Of a stretch of 64,000 bases of DNA, positions 34,358-45,480 are shown piece by piece (the stretch's first letter is position 1; each line of letters begins with the position of its first letter). This stretch comes from Candolleomyces eurysporus. Its lineage: Eukaryota; Basidiomycota; Agaricomycetes; Agaricales; Psathyrellaceae. The notes beneath the pieces are model-generated. The model saw only the letters and a list, made by a program, of their open reading frames with translations. It made no database searches and had not been told where the DNA came from. The stretch is taken from the NCBI GenBank assembly GCA_027579435.1, contig JANBPK010000920.1, positions 1 through 64,000 of the forward strand, read 5' to 3'. The position numbers were made by a program, and so were the translations under genes.

Positions 34358-35650
34358 TTAAACTGGAGAGGCGCTACTGCCGCTCCTATTAGGTTGAACT
34401 TCGCTGTCCGTCCAGTAGCTAGATTCCCCAACACGACTCACACAGTGTGACAGCTCCGTTCGCTGCTTCTCCGCAGCGAACACAATGGGTCTTGATAGCG
34501 TTGTGTCCGTGTTCGCAGGGTTATGGAGCCATGATCTCCCAGTCGTCACCCGAAATATGATCATCTGGGGCGAGAGAGACTGATCGATGGTAATAGATTC
34601 AAGTCAGTGAGCTAGTAAAGACCGGAGCAAAACGAGATTCAACTCACTGTGAACGAATAATACAACGTAGCAAACACAATATTCACTATCTGCCACCTCT
34701 TTGTCGACTCATTAGTCAATCCAGCATCTACAACAAGGCTAATCGCGTAGCCCAATCCAAAGACAGTTAACGGAAGAGCCGAGTCTGTGAGGATGGAGAG
34801 GACGCCGGAGTAATTGTACTCGGAGAGGCTTCGTGTAGGCATGAGTCGGGTGAGGGAGCGGCGCATTTGGATGAGGCGGAATGAGATCAGGGAAGTGACC
34901 ATGATGTTCATGGAGACTGTGAGGAAGGTCCAGACGCTTGCGTTTACGCGGATTGTTGGTACGGATTGTGGGAGGAGGACACGAATACCCATGGCTGAAA
35001 AAGATTAGCAAAGAGTGGTGAGATTAGTTGGTGGAGTAAAGAGGTAAATTGAAACTTGGCACTCACCGACAGACCCTAAATAGGTAAGAGTTGGAAGAAT
35101 TATGACCCACCATTTATCTTTCCAAATCACGTATGCTCTGTAAAGCTTGAAATTGGTTGAGATTAGGCCTCTACTGTCGAAGAGTGGCTGAAAGACCATA
35201 TCAACATACCAACACACCGTCCCCGACAAACGTCGTGACCGAAACCGAGCTCAAACTGAGAGTTCTCGGCCACTCGCTCTCCAGAATACCAACAATTTCA
35301 AAGGCCTCTTGGCCCGTTTTTGACTCGTACAGCATTCGAAATGCGAAGAGAGCATCCAAAGCCGCAGGAAGAGTCGATAAAACGAAGATCACCCAGCTGA
35401 TTGCCATATAACGTGTCCTCCCTTGCCGAAGAGGTTTCGGGGTCTCGAGGAAGACCACCAGTCCATATATGCACATGAACAGCTGGACACCTTGATGCGG
35501 TAAACAGGAGGGGCGTAGATTGTCAGCGAGGGATCCATAGACGAGAAGGATGTCGCACTTACCTACGCTGACCAGCGACATGGTACTTCCGGAGTAGAAG
35601 GTTCGCGCGTAGACGTCTCCAGCTTTGTTATAATCAAAGTTCGACGCCAT
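34358..35650 (-). CDS. multi-pass membrane protein, unnamed fungal family
   Basis: Starts MASNFDYNKAGDVYARTFYS at 35650. Hydrophobic segments in order: GVQLFMCIYGLVVF, TRYMAISWVIFVLSTLPAAL, a segment around VTTFVGDGVLV, WWVIILPTLTYLGSVG, ASVWTFLTVSMNIMVTSLIS, YSGVLSILTDSALPLTVFGL and IVNIVFATLYYSF, which suggests seven helices. The YRAYVIWKDKWWV motif after the third segment and RLIQMRR after the fifth are typical of a large Agaricomycete membrane family resembling DUF6533/6534 proteins in topology. The C-terminal tail is polar and ends NRSGSSASPV. At least four short introns. Function unknown. All exons are open, with no sign of decay. Confidence 0.75.
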
Positions 35651-36373
35651 TATAGGTTATGCGGGGTGTTTTGTGGAAGAAATTTGGCTATTCATAGCAA
35701 GGTTATATCTGCCCGTTACCTCGAGCAAGGCGGTGCGATCCAGCCCTTTGAGGACAAAGCTGGAGAAGTGCTTCAGGTGCGGTGAATAAGGTACATTGTA
35801 GTTCGTGACATTCGAAACTGTGTCCGAATGGCAGATCGCCAGGGAGAAAGATCATCGTTACAGACACCGACTCGTTTCACAACTACTCCGAAGGAGGGAG
35901 TAGATCGGCCATAGCTCCCTCTCTACGGAAATCAGGAGAACACGGCCTAGACGGAGGAATGCACTGTTCGAACACTTGATTCCCCATGATTACATCAAAA
36001 ACTTAGCACTGCATGTCTTCGATGACAACTTCGGCCTTCCGAGTCGTTCGATCCGCTGCGACCGGTGAGCGGTTAACAAGTGGGGTTGGGGGACGAAGTC
36101 AAGGATTCCGACTCCGCTGGTTTTCGATCCCCACAGGTCAATAATATTATCTCGGTGTAGATGAGCGAGTCATCGAATGACCGAAAGAATGAATATACGA
36201 GAGGGGCTCATCGGGTGGCGGTGCTTGATGATGGCAAACATCTGCAAACTCGGGAAGGAGTGTCTTCTCTCCAACCATCATCGTCGTCACATCGGTGGTC
36301 GCTATCCCACCAGACCGGTATGTTCTCTGAAACGATTCTCGTATCCTGAGTTCTATAAATATCTCGACTTTAG
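35651..36373. other. divergent intergenic region
   Basis: Between two divergently transcribed genes. CTATAAATATC at 36353-36363 is a good TATA match but lies only about 10-20 bp before the F-box ATG. A short GTGGGG...CCCCAC arrangement near 36080-36136 was considered and rejected as a tRNA. Confidence 0.4.
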
Positions 36374-37936
36374 ATGGATTCCTCTTTATCTTGCTCTCCG
36401 GGCGCAGGCGTGAGGGAACCTCATCGCAGTATTTCTGCTACCCATACCATCCGAGAGATTACCCGTCGCTCATCTGGAACTTTCGATGAATCTAAACCAT
36501 CTCCAATTTCTTTACTTCCACCCGAAATCATCACCCATATCATCCGAGTAACTCTACCTCCAATCCTCGACCATTCCGGAAGGCAAATCTTCCAAGTTTT
36601 ACGGAGTGTGTCTCATGAATGGCGCCAGCTATGCTTTTCAGACCCTCGCCTATGGTCCTCATTATTTGTCAACATCAGGCATCGAAGAACGGCCTTAAGA
36701 TCCCTTTCCAACACTCGCAGAGGGAACTATCCTCGCAGATTGAAATGTTGGTTTGAACACACAGGACCCGACATTCCGCTCACGCTCTGCCTCTACGCCA
36801 TCTCCTATTCGCTCTCGTTCGCCGAGGAACAGGCAGTCATCGATCTACTCGATCACTTTCGACATCGATGGTGGCTTCTCAAGCTCGATGTACCCAATAA
36901 TTGGGTAGCGCGAACCCTGGAGGGTCCGTTACGCCATGTTCCGCAGGGGCAGACGCGGATGGGTTGGGCGCTCATTCGAGAGTTCGATTTTTCCTGGTCT
37001 GAGAACGAGTTTCTCGAGTTGATGCTTCACATCACTCGGGATGGGCATCAAGAACCATTCCCTTTCCTCGAATGGATGCCTAATCTTCGGCGCCTGGTCG
37101 TCAGAATGAAGCAAGTAACGAGAAAACTCGCCCTCTCCTCCTTCAGCCATCCTAGCCTGGAAGAATTATCGGTCACTTTGTCGACACCAACTCCTCAGTT
37201 TTCCCGTCTACTAAGGAACTTTCCTAAACTCCAATATTTGTCAATTCACGTCCTTGGTCAGCCGGCGACACTCCCCAATCCTAGCGTCGTTTCCCTCCAC
37301 CCACCCACGTCACTTGAATCGCTCATCTCCCTTCGAATCGACGTCAAGGTGGACTCTATGAGCCTCCTCAACGATTTCCACTGTCCATCTATCAATGCAC
37401 TTTCTATCAGAGTGAAGCCCGGAACCTCGCAAGTCAACTTTAATCCATTCGACTTTGCCCTCCGCAACATCGTTGATTTCATCCAAAAACACGCTTCTAC
37501 CCTTAGATCCCTCGAGATCCCTGGGTCCAGGGTTCTAACCAATGCATCGTTGCGGACCTTATTCATCGGTCCCTCTTGCTCCCAGATCGAGCATCTCAAA
37601 CTCGATTTTTGGCCATTCACCTCTTCCACTATCCCTGAGCCGCAAACTGTCCTTCCGAAATTAAGGACGCTCTCGATTGGAATATTTGGTGGGTATCAGG
37701 AGAAAGACACGGAGTATGTGGCGCGTACGCATTCGCTCCTGTCGTTTATCGAGCGTAGAACGCAACTTGCTGCCGCTACTAGCGCTGCTTCTCGGGATGG
37801 ATTGGAGGGGAATGAGATCAATCAAGTTGAAAGGGTATCGATCAGGAAGTATCGGTATATGAGGGAATTTCCGGATGCTAAGGTGTCGGCGCTTCGCAGG
37901 AGGGGAGTCGACGTTTTCTTGTTGCTGGATAGATGA
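36374..37936 (+). CDS. F-box protein with LRR-like repeats
   Basis: A single exon of 520 codons, MDSSLSCSPGAG to VDVFLLLDR. The F-box-like segment is SLLPPEIITHIIRVTLPPIL continuing to VLRSVSHEWRQLCFSDPRLW, the standard Agaricomycete form in which LP.E.. is followed by S..WR.....P.LW. The rest has leucine-rich strands with a repeating L..L.V pattern (LRRLVVRM, LEELSVTL, LQYLSIHV, IEHLKLDF, LRTLSIGI) that form an LRR-like horseshoe. Presumed SCF substrate receptor. Unlike its neighbours it has no paralogue of obvious close descent in the window. The TATA-like element almost abuts the ATG, so the 5' untranslated region would be very short or the true promoter lies elsewhere. Confidence 0.75.
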   Translation: MDSSLSCSPGAGVREPHRSISATHTIREITRRSSGTFDESKPSPISLLPPEIITHIIRVTLPPILDHSGRQIFQVLRSVSHEWRQLCFSDPRLWSSLFVNIRHRRTALRSLSNTRRGNYPRRLKCWFEHTGPDIPLTLCLYAISYSLSFAEEQAVIDLLDHFRHRWWLLKLDVPNNWVARTLEGPLRHVPQGQTRMGWALIREFDFSWSENEFLELMLHITRDGHQEPFPFLEWMPNLRRLVVRMKQVTRKLALSSFSHPSLEELSVTLSTPTPQFSRLLRNFPKLQYLSIHVLGQPATLPNPSVVSLHPPTSLESLISLRIDVKVDSMSLLNDFHCPSINALSIRVKPGTSQVNFNPFDFALRNIVDFIQKHASTLRSLEIPGSRVLTNASLRTLFIGPSCSQIEHLKLDFWPFTSSTIPEPQTVLPKLRTLSIGIFGGYQEKDTEYVARTHSLLSFIERRTQLAAATSAASRDGLEGNEINQVERVSIRKYRYMREFPDAKVSALRRRGVDVFLLLDR

Positions 37937-38923
37937 GGGTTTTTTTTTTATCTGTGGGTACCCTCGATCTCGACTCTCTGTGTAACCTGGCTCAACGAGT
38001 CTCTTATCAGCGTTCCAAACCTAGTCTTCAATCTTCTCTGCCCTCCTAACTTCTTCGTTTCCAGATAGCCTTCAGTACGTTTGAAGCTAGAATTGTACAT
38101 GAGAAACATTCATTTTAACGGCTCCGTCAGTTCTCCTCGTTTGCATGACGTCATCCCCCGGCATGCGGACCGCTGCCAACCGGCCTTGCCGAACTGGTCA
38201 ACTAAGCCTTGGCGTTTGCGCGGATTCTTGTTTTCTTCATACTTTTTTTNCGACACTGTATCTCAACCTTTCTCTTGTGCTCTTCTGAACAAAACAGGTT
38301 GTCGGCTCGTCGCCCATTTCGCAACAAATGTCCAGTTACTTTCGTCTCTCAATTATGGTAACAAACAACGAGCCCCTCTAATTCCACAATGGCAACGACG
38401 TCAACCTTGTGACACGAAGGTTCATCAAAAGTGTTCGATGGAAATGGAGATAATTGGGCAAGTTTAATTGATGATGGTTCGTTTTGTTCGACCGTCGTGC
38501 ATCAAGGTTGAACAAAGGCGACGAGCAGACGTCGAGCAACGCGGCTTGCTTGATTGTGTGCGTGCCAACCCCCTCACGCGTTTCTCGTTCTTATCACCCA
38601 CCATCCTTCGTTCGACGACGATCACTCTTCCTCGATCCTTTTGTCCCGCCTTGCTTCGCCCGTTGTCATTGGATCTCATCTCGTTTATACGCTCCGCGTT
38701 CCGTTGGGGTGGATACTTAAGAAGTGCAGCTTTCTTCTCGTCTCGCTCCACACAATCTCCCTCGCCCTCTCTGCTCAACTTTGTCGTTCGTCCATCGCAT
38801 CGAATTTCACCTTTTTCCTTTGATCCTACATTCACCCGATCTCTCCGGGTCGCCCTCTCGCTCCCTTACTCTCTGCCCAAATCCTTCAAATCAAACTTCA
38901 ATATAACCCATCGCCATCCATCC
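37937..38923. other. intergenic region
   Basis: 5' flank of chitin deacetylase 1. It is pyrimidine-rich from about 38580 to 38900 (many CTC, TCC and TTC runs), a common look for promoters of strongly expressed fungal genes. One N at 38250 follows a T run. A long + strand frame here merely reads through the promoter into exon 1. Confidence 0.4.
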
Positions 38924-40398
38924 ATGTTGACCCTAAAGTCCATCCTATCTCTCTTGGCTCCCATCGTGTGCTTGGCCACCGTAGTCTCGGCTCTCCCAGC
39001 ACACCAGCTCGACAAGAGGGCGAAGGCGCAGGTGTTTAGGTCGTGTACTGTCCCGAATACGGTTGCGTTGACTTTCGTGCGTCTGAATCCTTCCCATTTT
39101 CTCTCTACGTGCAACGTTTTCCGAACCCTTGGGCTAATGATCTTGCCTTCAGGACGATGGGCCCTACTCGTTCGGGTACGTATTTCGGGTACCGAGGACA
39201 GTCGTATCTGTGACCTGATGGTGGATGTGGTGGTATCCTAGAAACGACCTAGTCAATATGCTCAACGCTGCGGGTGTTAAGGGGACATTCTTCCTTAGTA
39301 CGTTCTATCACTCCCTCTCCGCCTCTACCACAGCTGACACCCTTGTTCGTTCGGATTGGGTAGATGGTAATAACTGTATGTCCTTCCCCGATCCCACTGT
39401 TCGATCCTAGCCGTGACGCTTGCGCCCTCTATTGTACAGGGGCATGCATCTACAACGAAGACATGTCCAGGAATATCAAGCATGCGTTCGACACCGGGCA
39501 CCAAATCGCTTCGCACACCTGGTCGCACAAAGATTTGAGGACGTTGAGCTGGGATCAACGTGCGTGAGCCTTTCAATGTGATTTCGTCGTAATACTAATT
39601 AGACCACTCTGCTTCAAAGTCCATGATGAGATGTGGAGAGTCGAACGTACGTTTTAGTTTCATTGAGAAGTTTCAGCTTGGATGATAACGTTATTCTTGA
39701 AACTCAGAGGCAATCCAGCGAATTACGGGTGCTATGCCAGCCTTTGTGAGACCACGTAAGTCAACATAATTGTTTAATTCAACCTCATGATCATGAATTG
39801 TCGATCTCGGCCTCTAGCTTTTGGGGATTACAACGACCTCGTCCTAGAGGCAGCCGGTGCTCGTGGTCAGACCATCGCCAATTGGGACTTCGAGTAAGTG
39901 CCTATTCGGGCCTACCTATGCTTGACTTGTCGAGTCCACGCAAAGAACTGATGAATGCCACAACCTTTTTTGCGGATAGCTCGGAAGATGGAAAGAGTGC
40001 GACTGTGGCCAGACAGAAGGGTCTCTATGATGCTGTTGTTGCTGCTCACCCCAGTAGCATCTTGTCATTGCAACATGAAGTCCACCGTGAGTCTACCTGT
40101 CCTGCGTCCCAGCAATCTCACTCTCGTATACTGAGTGATCGCGTGAACATTTAGAAACATCGGTCTATGAAGTTCTCCCATACGCAATCGAGAAGCTGAA
40201 GGGCGCTGGATACCGGTTTGTCACCGTTTCTGAATGCCTAAACATTAGGCCGTACCAGACGATTGGAGCTCCCGCGCCTAGAGATGTGAGTTTCCTTCCT
40301 TCCTTCCTTCTATATTTGCCAGGCGTCCGATGCCAGGTATGGGGTCCGAAAATCTAACGAATTTCTTTCAATGCACGCAGGCGTCATGGAGATGTTAA
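38924..40398 (+). CDS. secreted chitin deacetylase (CE4) 1
   Basis: Polysaccharide deacetylase that removes acetyl groups from chitin in the cell wall, giving chitosan. Start MLTLKSILSLLAPIV; the signal peptide ends near VSALP, followed by a Kex2-like LDKR. Conserved CE4 motifs are split over about ten small exons: CTVPNTVALTF|DDGPYS (motif 1, Asp pair), HQIASHTWSHKD (motif 2, metal-binding His pair), DEMWRVE, AFVRP|PFGDYN (motif 3), NWDF(D)SED (motif 4) and ILSLQHEVH (motif 5, catalytic His). It ends RD|ASWRC with the last exon at 40381-40398. The Cys residues near the N-terminus and in SWRC are conserved with copy 2 and probably form disulfides. All motifs are intact. Confidence 0.88.
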
Positions 40399-40951
40399 AG
40401 ACGATGACGAACGTAGATTGCCGACTTTCTATAATAGCATCATGACAGACCTTGAAAGACAGTAACGAATACCCGCGATACCTAGACACTTTACTTACTC
40501 CGTTGGACACCTACTCTACTACATTTTGCCTTAGCGAACGTACTCGCATCTCCCACTAATGACACACCGTTACCGACTGCTCACGACCCGTAATTTTACC
40601 ATGTACCTCCGAATACCCCCAATCCCAATCGTCCACCGTCTCCTCCGTTGCCACTGAATATCTGGATCCCGGGCTCTTCGAATCTTTTACCCACGGCAAG
40701 TCGTAGGTTTGCTACTACCCCAAGGGACAGGTCGTTTGACTTCACGACGGACCGCTTCTTATTTTTGCAGGGTGGCGGTGACACGAGGTTTTTTTCCAAG
40801 ACTTGCTTCCAACTTCCCTTGATACGACTTTACTAGATCCCACTCTTACTCTACTTCCTGTGTCAACTTCGGCTGCCATCTACTAGCTAGGGTCAATTCG
40901 TGTCTAGCTAGTCCAAAGATACATGTTCAGCAGGCGTATAAGTACCTCCAA
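40399..40951. other. intergenic region
   Basis: Convergent region between chitin deacetylase 1 and F-box gene X. From about 40738 it is the left end of the tandem duplication (unit 1). No gene seen. Confidence 0.45.
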
Positions 40952-42487
40952 TCAAGCTCTATCACTCCACAACGGAACTGACCGAAGCGCCTCGCGAGTC
41001 ACCACTTCTTCAATCTCCAACGTAGTGTTCACCCAAGTCCGCGACCTCTTCCCATGAATCCCTTTCCATGTTGGTGAGTGCAACCCGTCTTCTTCCTCGC
41101 ACCACGAGATCCATTCCTTGAATTGCTTCTCGACTATGTGAGCTTTGACTGGTCGAAGAGCCGTGATATGCAGACGCTCCAGGAATGGGGGTAGCATGCA
41201 GTTATTTTCTTGCTCGTCTTGGTAGAGGAGAAAATCGCATGTCATGTTCGGCGCCGATACAGCGAGGTTCTTCAATTGGGGCGTAAGCTGATCGATGAAA
41301 CCCTCCTCGTCAAGCGAAGTTGACTTATCGTTGAGGTTGATTTCGAAGGTTTCAAGACCACATGGTGTCGATCTCTTGATCAGGTTGGAAAAGGATTGGA
41401 ATAGGGAGTCCGAGGGATCGTCAGGTTCATCGTGCCGAGCGTCGTTGGTATAAATAATCGATTGGATTGAAGGAGCGGTGAGACGGTTGATGAAGCCATC
41501 GCAAACGTTGGAGCGCACGCAAACGTGGAGATTGAGATGGCGGAGCAGAGGAAGGGTAATTGGGCGGAGAATCGCGGGGAATGAGGTTATGTTCACTCGC
41601 ATTGTGAGTTGCGATAAATTTACACATGGCTTTAACTGCGTCAACTGGTCTTCCAAGGGATCATAGACGTTGCTGAGTGTGATTGAGGTGAGCTGGTCCC
41701 AGGGAACCCTCCATCGTGTCAGAGAACGTCCCGCGGAATATATTCCATGGTTGTCATCGTGAATTTTGCATAGGGCCCGACAGGGTCCTCCCAACTCTAG
41801 CTTCTGCAAAGCAGGATAGTGTTCACGTTTGAGTTCTAATGGCCCATAAGTCCCGCGATATTCCGATAAGGTTCCGCACCATAAGAAATTAATGGATTCC
41901 AGGGACTTCCATGGCTCCAGGGACGCGATGTCTTTCTCCAGTTGGGCGACGATGTCGGCGATGACTCCGACCAGAGTGAAGGACAGGGACGAGATGCGTG
42001 GCGAATGCATTTTGAGGAAAGAGATTATGGTGGGCGGTAATGAATCCGAGCTATGGAGTTCAACATGGAGGGAGATCGATTTCTGCATCCCTAGATTAGT
42101 AGTGGCCCTTTCCACCGCAGGAGCCCACTGATCCTCGTAATCCGACATCAAAATAACGTCCTTCCAGAATGCTGGATCCTGTAGAACCAACGTGTTCCAC
42201 TTGGACGATACAAGACGGAATCGATTGAGCTCCGTCTCTCGCTCCGGACCACCCACAACTGAAAAAACTGCCATTTCCAATATGCGACTAATGATCTCTG
42301 CCGGAATGTCACAAAAGTGCACGACAGAGGTAGTTTGAGCAGAGAGCCGGTTCCTTCTGGTCAAGAGGGTGTGGTATAGCTGTTTCCTCTCTGCGAGAAT
42401 AGACATTAGATTGTCAATGTCATCTTGAGCGGTGGCAAGCTGGGCATCTAAGGCGAGCAGTTCGGGGTTAGGCCTAGCTGAGAACAT
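40952..42487 (-). CDS. F-box protein X (tandem copy 1)
   Basis: Single exon of 511 codons. The N-terminus (NPELLALDAQLATAQDDIDN) forms a short coiled coil, continuing ILAERKQLYHTLLTRRNRLS, followed by the F-box core HFCDIPAEIISRILEMAVF and VSSKWNTLVLQDPAFWKDVI. The rest contains LRR-like strands (ALQKLELGG, LTSITLSNV, LSQLTMRV, LRHLNLHV, LKNLAVSA, LERLHITA). The coiled coil before the F-box is a common layout in Agaricales. Very similar to the gene at 43298-44839 with scattered substitutions, small length changes and both frames open, so it is probably functional. Presumed SCF substrate receptor; target unknown. Confidence 0.8.
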   Translation of the reverse strand: MFSARPNPELLALDAQLATAQDDIDNLMSILAERKQLYHTLLTRRNRLSAQTTSVVHFCDIPAEIISRILEMAVFSVVGGPERETELNRFRLVSSKWNTLVLQDPAFWKDVILMSDYEDQWAPAVERATTNLGMQKSISLHVELHSSDSLPPTIISFLKMHSPRISSLSFTLVGVIADIVAQLEKDIASLEPWKSLESINFLWCGTLSEYRGTYGPLELKREHYPALQKLELGGPCRALCKIHDDNHGIYSAGRSLTRWRVPWDQLTSITLSNVYDPLEDQLTQLKPCVNLSQLTMRVNITSFPAILRPITLPLLRHLNLHVCVRSNVCDGFINRLTAPSIQSIIYTNDARHDEPDDPSDSLFQSFSNLIKRSTPCGLETFEINLNDKSTSLDEEGFIDQLTPQLKNLAVSAPNMTCDFLLYQDEQENNCMLPPFLERLHITALRPVKAHIVEKQFKEWISWCEEEDGLHSPTWKGIHGKRSRTWVNTTLEIEEVVTREALRSVPLWSDRA

Positions 42488-42768
42488 AAGGACGAGGATG
42501 GACGGAAGAAGCGTGAGACGCTTGATGGGAATGGTACTTTGTTTTCGTTTGTTGATTCATATCACAAGCAAACTCTTTTCAGCAAGTAAGTTCAGGAAAC
42601 GCACTCATGCACTCTTTTTGTGAATGTGATGTTATCTCGCTTAGTAGCCGTTCTAGTCGCTCAAATTCACGACCTCGTTGCTCTAGGGATCCATACGAAA
42701 CTAATATATCTAGAACGTACGTCATCCATTCATATTGGACCTTTTCCCGTTAGGCCCTACAGCGTCGA

Positions 42769-43065
42769 TTAGGCATCAAAGTTGAGTCTTTGCTTCTTCG
42801 AGCGGCAAAAGTCATGGAGAAAATCAGGGTCTTTCAGCACAATATCGTGAATCCGGAGGTGCTTCAGCGACGGTAGCACAACTCCCTCAACCTCGGGATT
42901 GACCTCAAAGAGGTTCGTGTCTTCCCAGCTTTCATTGTCTTTCTCGAGTGGCATTCCCAACGTATACCGACACAAGCGAAGTTTGGCCACTTGCACGCCG
43001 AATCTTGATTTGGCGAGAAATCCAACGAACGCCGGATGGAGCTCGTGCGCAAAATGCCTGTTCAT
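42769..43065 (-). pseudogene. truncated copy of F-box protein Y (C-terminal part)
   Basis: Ninety-eight codons matching the C-terminal part of F-box Y (45095-46918): MNRHFAHELHPAFVGFLAKS aligns with MNRHFAHELHAAFVGFLAKS, and VNPEVEGVVLPSLKHLR is identical. It lacks the F-box and about 480 preceding residues, and ends early with QRLNFDA where Y continues. It was cut by the right border of duplication unit 1, so this is a duplication remnant and not an independent gene. Confidence 0.8.
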
Positions 43066-43076
43066 AGTGTGAGACC

Positions 43077-45480
43077 TTTTGACTTCACGAGGGACCGCTT
43101 CTTATTTCTGCAGTGTTGCGTTTACGCAAGGATTCTTTCCAAGACTTGCTTCCAACCTTCCTTGATATGACCTTTCTAGATCCTCCTCTTGCTCTGCTTC
43201 CTGTATCAACTTCGGCTGTCATCTACTAGTTAGGGTCAATTAGTGTCTATCTAGTCCAGGATACATACATGTTCAGCAGGCATATAAGTACCTTCAACTA
43301 AGCTCTATCACTCCACAACGGAACTGACCGAAGCGCCTCGCGAGTCACCACTTCTTCGATCTCCAACGTAGTGTTCACCAAAGTCCGCGACCTCTTCCCA
43401 TGAATCCCTTTCCATGTTGGTGAGTGCAACCCGTCGTCCTCCTCGCACCACGAGATCCATTCCTTGAATTGCTTCTCGACTATATGAGCTTTGACTGGTC
43501 GAAGAGCGGTGATATGCAGGCGCTCCAGGGATTGGGGTAGCATGCAGTTGTTTTCTTCCTCGTCTTGGTAGAGGAGGAAATCGCATGTCATGTTCGGCGC
43601 GGATACAGCGAGGTTCTTCAATTGGGACGTAAGCTGGAGGAAATCAATGAAAGCCTCCTCGTCAAGCGAACATAGCCTATCGTTGAGGTTGATCTCGAAG
43701 GATTCAAGACTAAATGATGTCGATCTCTTGATCAAGTTAGAAAGTGATTGGAAGAGGGTGCTGGAGAATTCGTTGGGTTCATCGTGCTGCGAGTCGTCGG
43801 TATAGATGATCGATTGGATTGAAGGGAGGGTGAGACGATTGATGAAGGCATGGCGCACGCTGCACCGCACGGAAATGTGGAGATTGAGAAAGCGAAGCGA
43901 AGGAAGGGTAATTGGGTCATGATTCGCACCCCATGGGATCCCGGTCTCCGGCGTATTGACTCGCATTGCAAGTTGCGCTAAATTCACGCATGGCTTTAAC
44001 ATCGTCAACTGGTCGGCCAAGGCATCACCGATGTTGCTGAGTGTGATTGAGGTGAGCTGGTCCCAGGGAGCCCTCCATCGTGTCAGAGAACGTTCCCTGG
44101 GATTTATAGTATCGGGGACGTTGCATAAGGCTTGACAGTGCCCTCCCAGCTCTAGCTTCTGTAAAGCAGGATAGTGTTCACGGTTGAATTCTAATGGACC
44201 GTTGCTCGAGCGACTGTCCGAGGTTGCTCCGCACCATAAGAAAGTAACGGATTCCAGGGACTTCCACGGCTCCAGGGACGCGATGTTCTCGAGTTGAGCG
44301 ACGATATCGGTGACGATTCCGACGAGATAGAAGATGAGGGAGGAGATGCGTGGCGAATGCATTTCTAGGAAAGAGATTACTGTGGGCGGTAATAAATCCG
44401 AGGTATGGAGTTCAACGTGGAGAGGGATCGATTTTTGCATCCTCAGATTGGTAGTGGCCCTTTCCACCGCAGGAATCCACTGATCCTCGTAATCCAACAT
44501 CAAAATAACGTCCTTCCAGAATGCTGGATCCTGTAAAAGCAACTTGTTCCACTTGGATGATACAAGACGGAGCCGATTGAGCTCCGTCTCTCGCTCCGTA
44601 CCACCTACAACTGAGAAAACTACCGTCTCCAATATGCGACTAATGATCTCTGCCGGAAGGTCGCAAAAGTGCACAACAGGGGTAGTCCGAGCAGAGAGCC
44701 GTTTCCTCCTGGTCAAGAGGGTGTGGTATAGCTGCTTTCTCTCTGCGAGAATAGGCATTATAGTATCAATGTCATCTTGAACGGTGGCAAGTTGGGCATC
44801 CAAGGCGAGCAGTTCGGGGTTGGACCTGGCTGTGGACATGACGACGACGAAGAAAGAAGCGCGAGACGCTTGATGGGCATTAACCGTGTTTTCGTTTGTT
44901 GATTCTTATTTTGTAGAGCAGAAGCAAAACCATTCATTAAGTTTCATCAAGTAAACGCACACATGCACTCTTTTGTGACTGTGATGTTGTCTCGCTAAGT
45001 GGCCGTTCTACTCATTTAAATTTGCGACTTCATTTCACTGCTCTACGGATCCATACGACACGAATCGAAACCAAAATATCTACATTGTCCATTCTCAGCG
45101 AGTGGAAACACCGCCGTTCGACAAAAGCTTTCGCAGGAGCACACTGGACCTTTTCTTGATAGTGCCTACAATCTCGATCGGGCATTGAAGTCGAGTCCTT
45201 GCTTCTTTGAAGTGGCAGAAGTCGCGGAGAAGACCAGGGTCTTTCAGCACAGTATCTGAATACCGAAGGTGCTTCAGCGATGGTAGCACAACTCCCTCAA
45301 CCTCGGGATTGACCTTAAAGAGGTTCATGTCTTCCCAGCTTTCATCGTCTTCCTCGAGTGGCATTCCCAACGTATACCGACACAAGCAAAGTTTGGACAC
45401 TTGCATGCCGAATCTTGATTTGGCGAGAAATCCAACGAACGCCGCATGGAGCTCGTGCGCAAAATGCCTGTTCATAATGT
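43077..45480. repeat. tandem duplication, unit 2 (F-box X' plus 3' part of Y)
   Basis: Begins TTTTGACTTCACGAGGGACCG, collinear with unit 1 through gene X' and its upstream region into the C-terminal coding part of Y, with similarity ending near the codons for HIMNRHF (about 45480). Because Y is complete here, unit 2 is the likely parent arrangement. Confidence 0.85.
43298..44839 (-). CDS. F-box protein X' (tandem copy 2)
   Basis: Single exon of 513 codons, MSTARSNPELLALDAQLATV to REALRSVPLWSDRA. Same architecture as X: short coiled coil (ERKQLYHTLLTRRKRLSA), F-box core HFCDLPAEIISRILETVVF, VSSKWNKLLLQDPAFWKDVI, then LRR-like strands (SLESVTFLW, ALQKLELGG, LAQLAMRV, LRFLNLHI, LKNLAVSA). It keeps the more usual LPAEI where X has IPAEI. 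C-terminal 80 residues nearly identical to X, while the middle is more divergent (for example NTPETGIPWGANHDPITLPS). Presumed SCF substrate receptor. Confidence 0.8.
   Translation of the reverse strand: MSTARSNPELLALDAQLATVQDDIDTIMPILAERKQLYHTLLTRRKRLSARTTPVVHFCDLPAEIISRILETVVFSVVGGTERETELNRLRLVSSKWNKLLLQDPAFWKDVILMLDYEDQWIPAVERATTNLRMQKSIPLHVELHTSDLLPPTVISFLEMHSPRISSLIFYLVGIVTDIVAQLENIASLEPWKSLESVTFLWCGATSDSRSSNGPLEFNREHYPALQKLELGGHCQALCNVPDTINPRERSLTRWRAPWDQLTSITLSNIGDALADQLTMLKPCVNLAQLAMRVNTPETGIPWGANHDPITLPSLRFLNLHISVRCSVRHAFINRLTLPSIQSIIYTDDSQHDEPNEFSSTLFQSLSNLIKRSTSFSLESFEINLNDRLCSLDEEAFIDFLQLTSQLKNLAVSAPNMTCDFLLYQDEEENNCMLPQSLERLHITALRPVKAHIVEKQFKEWISWCEEDDGLHSPTWKGIHGKRSRTLVNTTLEIEEVVTREALRSVPLWSDRA

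Larger units (their letters stand above)
40738..43076. repeat. tandem duplication, unit 1 (F-box X plus truncated Y)
   Basis: Starts at TTGACTTCACGACGGACCG and ends just after the truncated F-box Y fragment; it is immediately followed by the same start sequence of unit 2 at about 43081. The period is about 2,343 bp. Flanks, gene and fragment are collinear with unit 2. Confidence 0.85.

Noticed and set aside
36080..36136. GTGGGG...CCCCAC bounded sequence resembling a tRNA
   Set aside because: Only about 54 nt between the putative acceptor strands, with no D-arm, so it cannot fold as a tRNA.
38468..39241. 257-codon + strand frame upstream of chitin deacetylase 1
   Set aside because: It reads through a pyrimidine-rich promoter into exon 1 and past its donor; the signal-peptide ATG at 38924 in the same frame is the sensible start.
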